DNA of 64,000 nucleotides from Leptoclinus maculatus (Eukaryota > Chordata > Actinopteri > Perciformes > Stichaeidae). This document shows, in pieces, positions 23,351 to 36,100 of the stretch; the stretch's first letter is position 1; every line of letters starts with the position of its first letter. The stretch spans positions 6,892,392 to 6,956,391 of the forward strand of contig JAVDOI010000007.1 of assembly GCA_032191485.1 (NCBI GenBank), in the 5' to 3' direction. The position numbers and the translations under genes were made by a program. The notes under the pieces were generated by a model. It searched no databases, was not told where the DNA came from, and was given only the letters and a program-made list of their open reading frames with translations.

Positions 23351-23954
23351 ACACAGAGGTTATCACTGAGAAATATCTAATAACTAAATATTTGAGGTGC
23401 TATAAAACGTCACTTCTCAATAATTCCAGACAATGACAATGATACTTTTAGTTTCAGGACATCTCTGTCTCCTCCTATAGTGAAAATCAAAAAATTTTAC
23501 TCTACCAATTAAGAGATCTTTCAAAGGAAATGTCCTATATTTCAATATTCAAAAGCAAATTTCTGAATATTTGAGGTGATATAGAAATACTTTTCACAAT
23601 AATTCCACGCAATGACTAATGCATATAAATTGAGGAAATCTGACTAATTTTACAGTAGTAATTAAGAGATTCTCCAAAGTAAATGTCCTACATTTGTTCC
23701 AAGAATTATCTAATTGAATATTTGAGGTGCTATAAAAATAGTTTTCTTCTTAATTCCACACAATGACTGATGTATATGTGTTCAAGACATCTCTGACTCC
23801 TCCCATAGAGAAAATCAGATATTTTAACTCTACCAATTAGGAGATATTTCAAAGTAAAAGCCATACATTTGGACCGAGAAAATATCTAATAACTGAATAT
23901 TTGAGGTGCTATAAAAATATTCTTCTCAATAATTCCATACAATGACTGATGCAT

Positions 23955-24150
23955 ACACTGTTATGAATTGCTGTAAATTTACGGTGGATTTAAAACGGTA
24001 TCCTACAGTATTTCATAATAACAGTACCATACAGTTAAATGTTCATCCCTCGCATGTAAATTAACAGTCAATGCCGTCAATTAACCATAACAGCAGACTA
24101 CTGTAATTTATCAGCATAATACAGTATTTTCTGTGAAGTGGTGGATATAC
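23955..24150. repeat. AT-rich interspersed repeat (tttacggt/acagtatt type)
   Basis: Repeated short strings such as gtaaatttacgg, tacagtatttc and ttaacagtca resemble the subterminal parts of fish DNA transposons. Only one end is apparent, so the class is uncertain. Confidence 0.35.
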
Positions 24151-24353
24151 GCTTCTCTATACAAGTTCAGTGAATCACAATCCATCTACATCGTACTGTC
24201 TATTGTAGGTTATTGTGTCCGTTATGACGATAGAATATTTTTTATTATTCAAACTGTTCATTGCCTAAAAGTCATTTTTGAGTGAGAAGATGTGACCGAC
24301 TGCTCCTGAACTTGACTTTGGACACAGCTTCAGTTCAACCTCCTGAGCACAGC

Positions 24354-25443
24354 CATGTGGAGATCAGCCGAGGAGCCGAGGTAACGTTAAGCTTATCATC
24401 CGATCAAAGTCTCCAGTATTGATTTGTCTTTATGATTATTGAACTGCTAACATCTCAGATAATGTTTCACTTGGTCTGATTCATTACATCAGGTTGCTAA
24501 TATTGGTGGAGCTAGCTCTGTAACCTTAGCTAGCTTGAGCTCAATTAGCCTTAGAAAGGTTAGCTAGCTAACAGCATAATAAGTTAAGTTAACATAGATA
24601 AAGTTAATCACCAATTACAGTGTTAAGATGTAACGTTAGTAACCTAACTTGTGTTTACTTGTGCTATTATTGGACCGACTGTAGGACCGCAAACTGGTCG
24701 ATTATCAAAATGGAGAGATCGCCGACGTGTGTTCAAGACGATGAACAGTTGAGGTAACATTAACGTTACCTGTGTGTGTTATCCCAGGAGCAACATTAGA
24801 ACCAGATCAAACTCATTTTAGTGTTGAACGTTAGTCCATTGTGGTCCATTGTCTTAGCTTAATTTCTTCACCTAATGTAGTCAGCTCATCACATAGGCTG
24901 TAAATTTAAACTGTATGGTATTGTTTTATTAGCTTTGCACTGATATGTTAACATATGTGAGGCACATGCAAACCCACAGTTGCACACCCATAGCTTCTTT
25001 TAAGTGTGTTTATCCTGGATGTCATAGAACTTTCCAGAAGTTCAGAACATTGTGTTTCTAAAGTTTTTATTTTGTTTGTGTTAGGCACTCGTCATCAGAG
25101 ATTGAGGATACCTTGAGGATACCAGCCAGACGCTGCAGTCAAGTCCTCTTTCAAGGTGTTCTCTCTCTTTATTGTTTTCATTCATGTGTGAGTTCATGCA
25201 GTTCAAATTAAGTATAAATCTGTATAAGACTTGTTAACAAGCTAGACTGTGATGCAGCTATTTTAATTCAGCGTTTCACTCTTAATGCTATTTTAATTCA
25301 GTGTCTGAGGGAGTGACGCCGAGATCGAAAAGTGGCCGATGGTGTGCTACTTGTTCAGCAGTAGGTACCTATCCCTGGAGTGGTATGCTACTTGTTCGGT
25401 GGTAGGTACCTATCCCTGTAGTGGTATGCTACTTGTTCGGTGG
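24354..25443 (+). CDS. Possible small four-exon gene of unknown function
   Basis: Four candidate exons join in one open frame: 24354-24380 (ATGTGGAGATC..GCCGAG, donor GTAACG), 24685-24753 (acceptor CTGTAG, donor GTAACA), 25085-25155 (acceptor GTTAG, donor GTGTTC) and 25302-25443 (acceptor ATTCAG). The product would be about 90 residues, hydrophilic, including ERSPTCVQDDEQLRHSSSEI and DTLRIPARRCSQVLFQ; its last exon runs into the 41-bp minisatellite and stops there. An alternative start is the ATG at 24711. I do not recognise the family; it may come from a transposon. Matching phases at three junctions are the only support. Confidence 0.4.
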
Positions 25444-25895
25444 TAGGTACCTATCCCTGTAGTGGTATGCTACTGTTGTTCAGTGGTAGGTACCTATCCC
25501 TGGAGTGGTATACTACTTGTTGAGCAGTAGGTACCTAGCCCTGGAGTGGTATGCTACTTGTTCAGTGGTAGGTATCTATCCCTGGAGTGGTATGTATGCT
25601 ACTGTTGTTCAGTGGTAGGTACCTATCCCTGGAGTGGTATGCTACTTGTTCAGCGGTAGGTACCTATCCCTGGAGTGATATGCTACTTGTTGAGCAGTAG
25701 GTACCTATCCCTGGAGTGGTATGCTACTTGTTCAGTGGTAGGTACCTATCCCTGGAGTGGTATGTATGCTACTGTTGTTCAGTGGTAGGTACCTATCCCT
25801 GGAGTGGTATGCTACTTGTTCAGTGGTATGTACCGATCCCTAGAGTGGTATGCTATTGTTGTTCAGAGGGAGGTACCGATACCTGGAGTGGAATG
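25345..25895. repeat. Minisatellite, 41-bp unit, about 13 copies
   Basis: Unit: agtggtatgctacttgttca then gtggtaggtacctatccctgg. Some copies are longer (tatgtatgctactgttgttc), and the last copies diverge. 41 is not a multiple of three, so the array is not maintained for coding. Confidence 0.9.
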
Positions 25896-25982
25896 CCAGT
25901 ACTTTTCCAACGGCACACCATTTCCTGAAGACAGGTGCTGCTTGAAAGTTCACATTAGTGGTATATGACCTTGAATCAGAGT

Positions 25983-25985
<3 letters not shown>

Positions 25986-26026
<41 letters not shown>
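25986..26026. repeat. (TA)n microsatellite
   Basis: About twenty TA dinucleotides just beyond the minisatellite. Confidence 0.95.
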
Positions 26027-26032
<6 letters not shown>

Positions 26033-26040
26033 CACATATA

Positions 26041-26495
26041 TAGGGCACATCAGTAAATACTAAATCACTTAATTGTCATTTAAAAAGCCTTTCATATATC
26101 CGAACAAGAAAATGGACGGGATAAAACACATACATTTTTTTTATTTAAGAAGCTGTGTTGGGCTACTTTGTCAATAAAGTTAAAAAAATACATTTACGGC
26201 ATCACTGTTCGTGAATCAAACCAATTTACATAAAATGTGCATATGCATCAAGAGACGGCACTGGTGTGCCTGTCTGACTGGCATATGATGAAGAATACAC
26301 ATTGTGGCCAGAATTCCAAACCAAATGACTCCTAGGTGCTACTTCAGCCTCCCCTGCTGTGTCGACCCCTTGAATGACCAAATGCCAACTGTGTGTCCTT
26401 CCTGCAGGTCTGAATGTGAATGCCCCCTTCCTGCCCGTTGTCTCTACTTGTAATTACATTATTTCTTTTTATTTATTATTTAATTTAATTTTAAT
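26041..26495. other. Intergenic DNA, nothing recognised
   Basis: No coding frame, RNA gene or clear element end is visible. A tttaattttaatttaatt low-complexity stretch leads into the next repeat. Confidence 0.4.
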
Positions 26496-26504
26496 TTAAT
26501 TTAT

Positions 26505-26725
26505 TATACTATATTTATCCCTTTATGGGGGAATTTTTTCTCTGCATTTGACCCATCCCTGTATATAGGGAGCAGTGGGCTGCCAATGACAGGCGCCCGG
26601 GGAGCTAGGGGTACAGTGTCTTGCTCAGGGACACTTCGACACATGACACATCCCAGTCAAGGATTGAACCTTCGACCTTGCGGTTACCAGACAACCCTCT
26701 TAACCCAGGGAGCCACGGTCGCCCC
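26505..26725. mobile_element. Truncated teleost retroelement/SINE-like repeat
   Basis: The strings tctctgcatttgacccatccc, gggagcagtgggctgcc, gcgcccggggagct, ttgctcagggacac, ggttaccagacaaccctctt and agccacggtcgcccc occur in the order familiar from a very abundant fish interspersed repeat. A T-run follows. Confidence 0.6.
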
Positions 26726-27081
26726 CTTTTTTTTGTATTTTTTTTAATTTAATTTCAATTATGTCTGGTCATAGTCTTCCCTAATTTTCTAGTATTTACA
26801 TGCACTGCTCTGGCTCCCTATATAAAATGCTTCTTTTTCATTTGTTCTGGGTCAACTCACCGGCTCAGATCTGCTCTGTGAGGTCACCAGTGTCACCAGT
26901 GTTTCTCACTGGTTTTTATAGGTTTTGTTGATAAAGCCTAGTCAGCCGGGTAGTATATTTCTACTTATTACAAATGGGATTTCTGCATAGCCAATTTCCC
27001 AGTCTATCACTTATCTCTTAGGAAAAACAATACCATGGAAAAAACACGCAGACAGCAAATTTGAGAGTGAAAGTGAAAACA

Positions 27082-27087
27082 TTTATT
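27082..27087 (-). terminator. Poly(A) signal of gene C
   Basis: AATAAA on the minus strand, at the same distance from the stop as in gene A. Confidence 0.7.
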
Positions 27088-27147
27088 TTTGATAGCATAT
27101 TTCACATCATATTATATGATTAGAAACCGCTCATCAGGCAGTGTGCT

Positions 27148-30100
27148 TTACTCTGCTACTTCTTTTCCCTAAAAACACACACAAAGACAGGGTTTGATTA
27201 GGTTGATTTAAATCAAACTTAACTCACAGTAACTTTCTGTCACATTAAATTAAATTCGATTTGATTGAACAGAATTGTAGCGTTACCTTGCCAGAGTCAC
27301 GGCTTTTTGCTCTCAGCTTGTTGACCTGGGACTCTGCAATGTCAGCACGCTCCTCAGCCTCCTCCAGCTCATGCTGGACCTTCCTGCACTTGGACAGATG
27401 TGTATTGGCCTGCTCCTCCTGGAATATCACAGACATAGTTTAAAGGTATGGAACACTTTTAAAATTGTAATGTATGACGGAAACATTTTTCATGATTGTG
27501 TACAATATGAATATGACATAACTGTTTACATTGCCAAAATCAAAAAATGTGTTTATAACTATATAGCTATGGTGCTTGATAGCTGATTGTTTTTTTTCCG
27601 ATCATTCTCATCAACATAATTAAATATAATGTTACAGTGTATAATATGTATTTGTTTATTATGATGTCAGTTTTGCTTAATATTGCTTTTGAGTATCAGT
27701 TTGAGTTATTCTAAATTATATGTAATTGTAACAACAAATACATGCGACCACACAAAATTGATTCTCCAACCTCTCCAGCACTTATTTTAGTATCAGATGA
27801 CTTACATTTGGTAGATGATATTATACGAAAGAATGATAATGAATATGAAAATTAATGCTTTTCCTGTACTTTTACTTTTTTGTACTTTATTTTTACTTTA
27901 AGAAATTGTCAGTATTGAAAAGAAATATGTTATCCTTACCGCTTCCTCAGACTGCCTCTTGTAGGCCTTCACCTTGAGTTGCAACTTGTCAACCAGATCC
28001 TGCAGCCTGGAGCCATTTTTCTTGTCCTCTTCAGTCTGTAATAGACAATGTAGATGTGCAAGTTCAATTTTTTAATGGTAAGTATATTGGATAATTTTGT
28101 CCTGTACATTTTAACTGTCAAAGTGACTGTACCTGATAGGTGAGCTCCTTCACTCTCCTCTCATATTTGCGGACACCCTTAACAGCATCTACTCCACGTC
28201 TCTGCTCAGCCTCAACCTCTGTCTCCAGCTCACGCACCTTCAAAAAACAATAAGAAAATAATGAAGTTTCCATATTGTTTCAATGTCTTGCTTCAGCTTT
28301 GTAAACCTTAACATGACTTTCTTACCCTGCACTCAAGTTTCTGGAGCTGCTTCTTGCCACCCTTCATGGCCAGGTTCTCAGCCTCATCCAGGCGGTGCTG
28401 CAGGTCCTTGACAGTGACCTCCAGGTTCTTCTTCATCCTCTCCAGGTGAGCACTAGTGTCCTGCTCCTTCTTCAGCTCTTCAGCCATCATAGCAGCCTAG
28501 AGGAGACAGCATAACATGTTATTTAACAATATCTTTAAAAAACACATTGGAGTTGAAGTAAAAACAAATGAAATTCAAACCTACATCAGTGATGGCCTTC
28601 TTGGCCTTCTCCTCTGCATTCCTTGCTTCCTGAACAGTGTCATCCACTTCACCCTGGACCTGGACCAGGTCAGTCTCAAGCTTCTTCTTGGAGTTCATGA
28701 GGCTTGTGTTCTAAAAGATAAAATAATGTTCTCACTTAATTGCCTGAATTTAGGTTATTGTAAATCTCATTAGACATTTGATTTATTGAACAAATTAAAG
28801 GAGTTTGTTCACCTGAGAGTGCAGAAGTCCAACACGCTCACTGGCGTCCACCAGCTCCTGCTCTGCAATTTTGCGGCTTCTCTCTGTCTGCTCCAGAGCA
28901 ACTCTAAGTTCCTCAATTTCAGCAGTCATGAGACCATTCCTGCGATCCACCATGGCAGCTTGTTCCTTGAAGTCTTCCTGGGCTCTAACAGCATCGTCAA
29001 GGTGCAGTAGTGCATCCTAGTGAAAAAATATCATGAAAATATTATGAATGCCGAAATGTCCCTGTACTGACCGTAGACTGTGGAACAACTCTGTGTCTGA
29101 CAATACCTTAAGCTGTGCCTGCACATTCCTCAGCTGCTTCTGGGACTCAGAAGCCTGGCGATTGGCGTGGCTCAGCTGAACCTCCATCTCATTCAGGTCT
29201 CCCTCCATCTTCTTCTTGATCCTCAGGGCATCGTTCCTGCTCCTGACCTCAGAGTCCAGAGTGCTCTGCATGGAGTCAATCACTCTCTGGCTGTTCCTCT
29301 TGATCTGCTCCATCTCCTCATCTTTCTCTGCCAGCTTCCTGTCCACCTCACCCTTGATCTGGTTGAGCTCCAACTGGACACGCAGGATCTTAGACTCTTC
29401 GTGTTCCAGAGTTCCCTGACGATATCAAAGAATGAAATATTCATCACTGCCTTCAATCCATTAATGCTTTTTTTTACTATGTGCAATTTTTTTCAGAAGA
29501 TCTCTCCAGGAAAAAAAATATGTACCTCAGCCTCTTCAAGAGCTGTCTGGATCTCAGACTTCTCTGTCTCCACCTGCTTCTTGGACTTCTCCAGCTCATG
29601 GATGCTCTTGCCAGTCTCACCAATCTGTTCAGTCAGATCTGAGATCTCCTCTGCAGATAGATACATTTGTTTAATATTGTTAAGCCTTGAAGTGTAAAAT
29701 ATAAATACTGTATTCTAACACATACACATGTGTTGAATACAATGTCACTTTTAAATTATTTAGAACTCACGTTGAAGATTCTTGTTTTCACGCTTCATGG
29801 TTTCCAGGTGATCCAGAGCTTCCTCATAAGAGTTCTTCATCTTGAACAGCTCAGTGCTGAGAGAACGAGCCTCCTTCTGTGCTCCCTCAAGCTCTGCCTG
29901 ACCCTCCTCATATTTCTGTTTCCACTCTGCCAACACCTGAATAGCACAATTACTACAGTTCAGTTGGTTATGTAGCACTATAGAGACAAATGTATAAATC
30001 TATGTCATTGTTTGTATGGCTTGGCCACACAAAGTTAACAATGCTACCTTGTCAAAGTTCCTCTGCTTCTTGTCAAGGTTAGCAGCCAGACCGTTGGCCC

Positions 30101-33100
30101 TCTCCACATCAATCATGAGGTCCTCCACCTCACTCTGGAGCCTCTGTTTGGTTTTGTCAAGAGAAGCACACTTGGAATTCACTGCCTCAATCTGCTCCTC
30201 AGCCTCCTGAAGGCGCTGGGCCAGCTTTTTCCTGTTTGAAAAATGTAGAATGGACTTGGAGCCTTAGTAACAAGAATGTGCACCGTGAGTTCTTAGCTGA
30301 ATAATTTTACATTAACAAATACTGTATCGCCCCAATCATGAGACAACTATGTTTTCGGAAAATTTAATTTACAAAGTTGGAGCTCGTATTATATTCGAGG
30401 ATTAGATGTTCATGTCTTCACAAAGGCGGATCTTCTTTTTTAATGGAGCCTATCGCTGTAATGCTGGTGTTATGCTCATACAGAGAGTGTTGCATTTTGG
30501 TGAGCATTTTTCAAAGACAAGGTGTTGTATAAGGTGCGGGGGGGTCTTACATTCGGGCCATTATGATAATAACATGTCTTTAGGATCTAGATGAACATAT
30601 GAAAGCAGAGCTAAATTTGACCATTTAATTGCATGAAATGTTACTCACTTGGATTCCTCAAGCTCCTCAGTGCGCTGAATAGCATCAGTCTCATACTTAG
30701 ATCTCCACTGAGCCACCTCACTGTTGGCCTTGGACATTCCACGCTGCAGCTCAGCCTTGGCCTCCTGCTCCTCCTCAAACTGCTCCCTCAGCAGATCACA
30801 GTCATGGCGAGCTGATTGCACTCCATGGGCAAGAGCATTCTTGGCCTGTTTATAAAAATGATTCATGAATTTACTAAATTTCTAAATTCCAAAACCAATA
30901 ATACCATTGTACACTTACTTAATTAATGGTTTCTTACCTTAACCTCCTCTTCAATCTGTCTCTTCATTTCCTCAATCTGCTGTGTGAAGGCCTGTTTACC
31001 TCTGGTCAGCTGGGAGACAAGGGCTTCTTTCTCTTCAATTTGACGGCTGAACTCACCTTGTGTGAAAGATGTCATGATACATCAGTTTATCTTACGTTTC
31101 TAAATAACATGCACAACAGATCATTCAATGATAACTTGTAGATACCATTTTCTGTCAGGAGACGTGCTTTATGTGCACTTGTGTCATTGATCTGACGAAC
31201 ATTTTCATCATTCCTGGTCTTCAGTTCGCTATATTGGTCCTCAAGAGTACGGCACATCTTTTCAAGATTTCCCTAATGAGTAAAAGAGAGATGAGATCAT
31301 TGATCAGATTTCATTCATAATATTAAATGGATTATTATCGACATTAATTTGGGTAATAAAATAGCATGTAATGCATTGTGTACCTTTGCTTTAGCAACAT
31401 TCTCCATGTTGCTGGAGAGGTCATCGATCTCCATCTTGTATTCACTCTTTTCCTTCTCAAGCTTCTGCTTAACACGCTGGAGGTTGTCAATCTGCTCTCC
31501 CAGCTCAGCAACGCTGTCAGCCTGCTTCTTGCGAAGAGCAGAAGAAGTGGATTCATGCTGCAGAGTGGACTCCTCAAGGTCTCGACGGAGCTTCTGGAAC
31601 TCAGCCTCACGCTTCTTGTTCATCTCAATCTGAGCAGAGGTGGCACCACCAGCCTCCTCCAGCCTCTCACTGATCTCCTCAAGTTCCCTGGAGAGGTCAG
31701 CTCTCTGCTTCTCCACCTTGGCACGAGCAGCACGCTCAGCCTCAATCTCTTCCTCCAGTTCCTCAATGCGGGCCTGTTGAATGTGGGTGAAATTTCTTTC
31801 AGTAAACTTTCACTTTTGATACACACATTAGGAAATGGGTGCAGTAATGTTTTCTGGATCAAAATATGTCACCTGAAGCTCCTTGATCTTCTTCTGAAGC
31901 TGAGCACCCATTGACTGCTCATCTTCAATCTTGCTAAGGAGCTGACTGGTTTCAAAGTCCTTCCTGTGAGGATTATAGACAAAATACATATAGTTCATGC
32001 AGTTGACATTCATTTTCAAAAGAATGGTTGTTGTGCAAATTCAAAACATTTTTTACTTTTTAATTTTCTCATCAGACTGCTGCTTGTCATTCTCAAGATC
32101 CATAACGGATTCCTGGGCCAGTTTCAGATCACCCTCGAGCTTCCTCTTGGCTCTCTCAAGGTCCATACGCAGCTTCTTCTCTTGCTCCAGAGAACCCTCA
32201 AGCTGAACAAATAATATTTGTTCACATTTGTATTCATAATTTTTAAGAACAATCTTGCTTCTTCAATCAGAGTGTATTTGTAAACTTACATCATCCACTT
32301 GCTGCTCAAGCTTGGTCTTGGCCTTGGTCAGAGTGTTGACTTTGTCTTCCTCAGCCTGCAGGTCATCAAGAGTCTGCTGATGAGCCTCCTGAAGGGCTTT
32401 CTTTTCCTTGGTCAACTTAGCAAGGCTCTCATCCTGAGAGGCCATCTCCTCGGTCAGGTTCTTGACCTAAGTGTACAAGAAAGATCTCGTCAATAAGCGC
32501 TAATCATTATCATTTTACTTGATATGATGGTCAGATTATTATTTACAAACCTTGTTCTCAGTGGCATGTTTCTCCTTCTCCACTTTGGCCAAGGTAAGCT
32601 CCAGGTCATCAATATCCTTCTTGAGCTCAGAGCATTCATCCTCCAGCTTTCTCTTTTTGGCAGTGAGCTCAGCATTGATTTCCTCTTCATCCTCCAGTCT
32701 CTCAGATGTCTCTTTGAGTTTGGCCTCCATCTGAATCTTGTTCTTGATAAGACCCTCACATCTCTCCTCAGCATCTGAGAGATTATCTCCTTCCTAATCC
32801 ATTTAATGCAAATAGACGTCAGCACACCAACAATGGACAACATGAAAAATCACAACTGTCTGTTGATGTGTACTCACATTTGCTATTTGCAGCTGCAGAT
32901 CATTTTTCTCCTGCAGAATGGAAACCATCTTCTCCTCCAGCTCCTTCTTCTTGGACAGGGCAGCAGCCAAGTCAGTTTTCATTTTTTCATAGTTCTCCTT
33001 CATGTTTGCCAGCTCCTTCTCAGTTTCAGCAGACTGCAGCAGAGGCTTGATCTTGTAGTACAGCTTCATCCATGGCCAGTGTTTCACATTCATGAATGAG

Positions 33101-36100
33101 CGGATATTGTACTGGATGGAATAGACGGCTTCCCTGCAAACAAGAAGTAGCTGTTATGGACAATGTTGTTTGTGATTTTTCATACCATCATTCAGAATGA
33201 GTTATTTTCAACATGCCTCCTCTCAGTCATCTTCAGAAACTCCTTTCTCATGACGTAACCACGGCACAAAGCTTGAGTCATTGTGACCAGTGATGCCAGT
33301 TTTTCATCTCTCATCTCCTCAAGGGTACCCAGCAGACCAGCCTTGAAGAACACCTAAACAAACAAAAAATAAATTACAGGTAGGATGAACTGAGGAAGTA
33401 AATACTTCACATCATCTAAAACTCAGCATGGTCTGTCTGCAACGACCACTTCTGTAATGGTTGATTGAATAAATACAACAACAATTGCTTCCTTTCTTCC
33501 TTTCATTTTTCACTCACACGTTCATATGCTGTCATTTTTATCTATGCAGCTGTCCCAGAGTCGCGGCTAAAAATGTGTTAGCTGCTGTCATCTGCTAACA
33601 GCTAACAACGAACGAATTGTCCTCCTGCTGACATGAGAAGACACGCTCTGCCTGAGTCCACGCTCAATTGAGTTTTTCATTTATGAAGATGACTGCGGTT
33701 TACTGCAGTGAACACATTATTGTTCCCAGGACAACAGGACGCCTTTAGTCTCTAGCCCTTTTCGTATATGATCGTTGCTGTAATGTTTGATTGAAGAGTC
33801 CAAACTGAAGCAATTGTTGATCACTTGTGGCCACTACCGGCAGGTTAACAGTAGTGAGGAGTAACCACTGGAACCATGAAAGGTCCTTGAGCATACAGTC
33901 ATAAATTAGCATTAAAAAAACATTAGGGTGATGGGTCCAGCAGAATGCGAGATTAGCCGTAGACAGAAAGTCAAAAAGATGCAAACAACAATCATACTAC
34001 ATACTGGACTAAACAACTTAACCTCCTTGGTAATTATTCTTCGGCTAAATAAGGAAAGGAAAGTGCTTACCTTGGTGTGTCCAAATTTGTACTCGTCTTG
34101 TGGGACATCAATTGACCCAAGCAGCTTCTCTGAAGCCTTCTTGTTGTCAATGAACTGGCCGTCGGGGATGACACTGGCATTCAGCACCTTGTACCTTTCA
34201 TGAGAGAGTTAATGGTCATTTTGTGACCATTTTATTTCAATAGTCCACATTAACATTATATGAAAATATCCATTGATACCTCTGCTTGAAGTCAGCATAG
34301 ATAATTCTGCTGGGGAAACCTTTCCTGCAGATTCTGATACCCTCGAGCACACCGTTACACCTGAGCTGGTGGATGACCAGGAAGTTCTCCATCAAACCTG
34401 TAAAAAAGTAAATTTTTTAGTCTTTAGAATTATGTGAACCATACCAAAAAAAGCAAACCACTCCTCATTGACTCTTGAGATTATATGCTCTATGTACCTG
34501 GAACCTTTGTCTCATTGGGAATCAGGCAGCGCACAAAGTGAGGATGGGTGGCCCTCAAGTTAGTCATCAGCTTGCCCAAGTTCTCCTGTAGATCCAGATG
34601 TAACAATTGTGAGTTTGAGTATAAACTAAGATACATAAGATACGTTTGCAATGTCAAACCTTACCCTAAACTGTGAAGACACAGTCTGCATAGAACCACC
34701 CTTCTTCTTGCCTCCCTTCTTGCTGCCACCAACCTCTGTTGATCATTTTAAGTAAACATGTTTTTTTAGAACAACATAACATTTACTTGAACACATGTTA
34801 CAGTTCAAAATATACAGTATCTATAACATTAAAATGTGTTTTAGTTTACTGTAGCTACTAACATACCCTCAACGACAGGTGGATACAGAACAGGCAGCAG
34901 TTTCACAGAGGACTTCTGGTACAGCTGAACGACAGAATCATTCAGTGGATCCTTGTTCTTGTCCAGCCAGCCACCGATATTGTAGTCCACGGTACCAGCA
35001 TAGTGCACCAGGGAGAAGTGGGCCTCAGCCTTGCCTTTGGCAGGCTTTGGCTTCTCAAATGCTTTGCTTTTGCCAAGATGCTGGTCATACAGCTTGTTCT
35101 TGAAGGATGTGTCTGTTGCCTTGGGGAACATGCACTCCTCTTCAAGGATGGAGAAGATGCCCATGGGCTTGAAAAAAGTGGGAAGAAGTTTGTCATTAAG
35201 TTATACATTAAGTCAAATTAAGGACAATTATATCACAAAATGAATTGATTACCTTTTCAATCAGCTCGATGCAGGCAGCCAAGTCCATGCCAAAGTCAAT
35301 GAACTCCCAGATAATACCCTCCTTCTTGTACTCCTCTTGCTCCAGGACAAACATGGTGTGGTTGAAGAACTGTTGCAGTTTCTCATTGGTGAAGTTGATG
35401 CACAGCTGCTCCAATGTGTTGAACTGCAAGGAAACATAACCTCTTTCTGTTAATAAGAATGATTATGTCATTAAAAGTATTGGCTGCTGAATTTTTGGAA
35501 TTTAAGCTTACGTCAAAGATTTCAAACCCAGCGATATCCAGGACACCAATGTAGTACTGCCTTGCTTGTTTAGTGTCCAGCATCTGGTTGATACGGATGA
35601 CCATCCACAAGAACATCTTCTCATAGATAGACTTGGCCAGGGCAGGCACTGAGTTACCCACCTGAATAAAAATAACGATGTGATTTGATAAATTAACTGT
35701 TTTGTAAAATAATAGATTATTGGTGTTTTTATAATCATTCTAATGAGATAAATGACACAAAAAAAATCCTAAATGAAAAAAATGCATCTAAGATTCAATT
35801 CAATTCATTTTTTTATAGCCTACAATCACACATTTGCCTCGGAGGGCTTTACAATTTGTACACATATGACATCCTCTATAGGGACCCTCTCATCGATACA
35901 GGACCCCCCCCCCCTAGATTCAGCATTCAATAGATACAACTTCAAGTGGTAACATTGAACACTTACATGGCTTTTGTTGTATCGAGTGAACCCTGTAATA
36001 CTTTAATTTAGTAGAACTAATGTAACTAATCTTCTTTCAAATAGTAGGATATTGAATATTGATAATTCATGTTTACCTGAGGTACAGTCTGTCCCTTGGT

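Larger units (their letters stand above)
20830..23950. repeat. Tandem array with a period of about 190 bp, interrupted twice
   Basis: Units repeat the order: ataattccacacaatgactg, tgttcaggacatctctgact, accaattaagagat, ctacatttgtacc, tctaataactgaatatttga, ggtgctataaaa. Blocks are 20830-21215, 22679-23060 and about 23355-23950. They are separated by an LTR element (21216-22678) and by an unrelated 290-base stretch (about 23063-23350). The segments starting near 22766 and 23358 are nearly identical over about 290 bases, a higher-order duplication. Confidence 0.75.

Noticed and set aside
20830..23950. CRISPR-like array
   Set aside because: The repeated unit is continuous, about 190 bp, without spacers, in a vertebrate genome.
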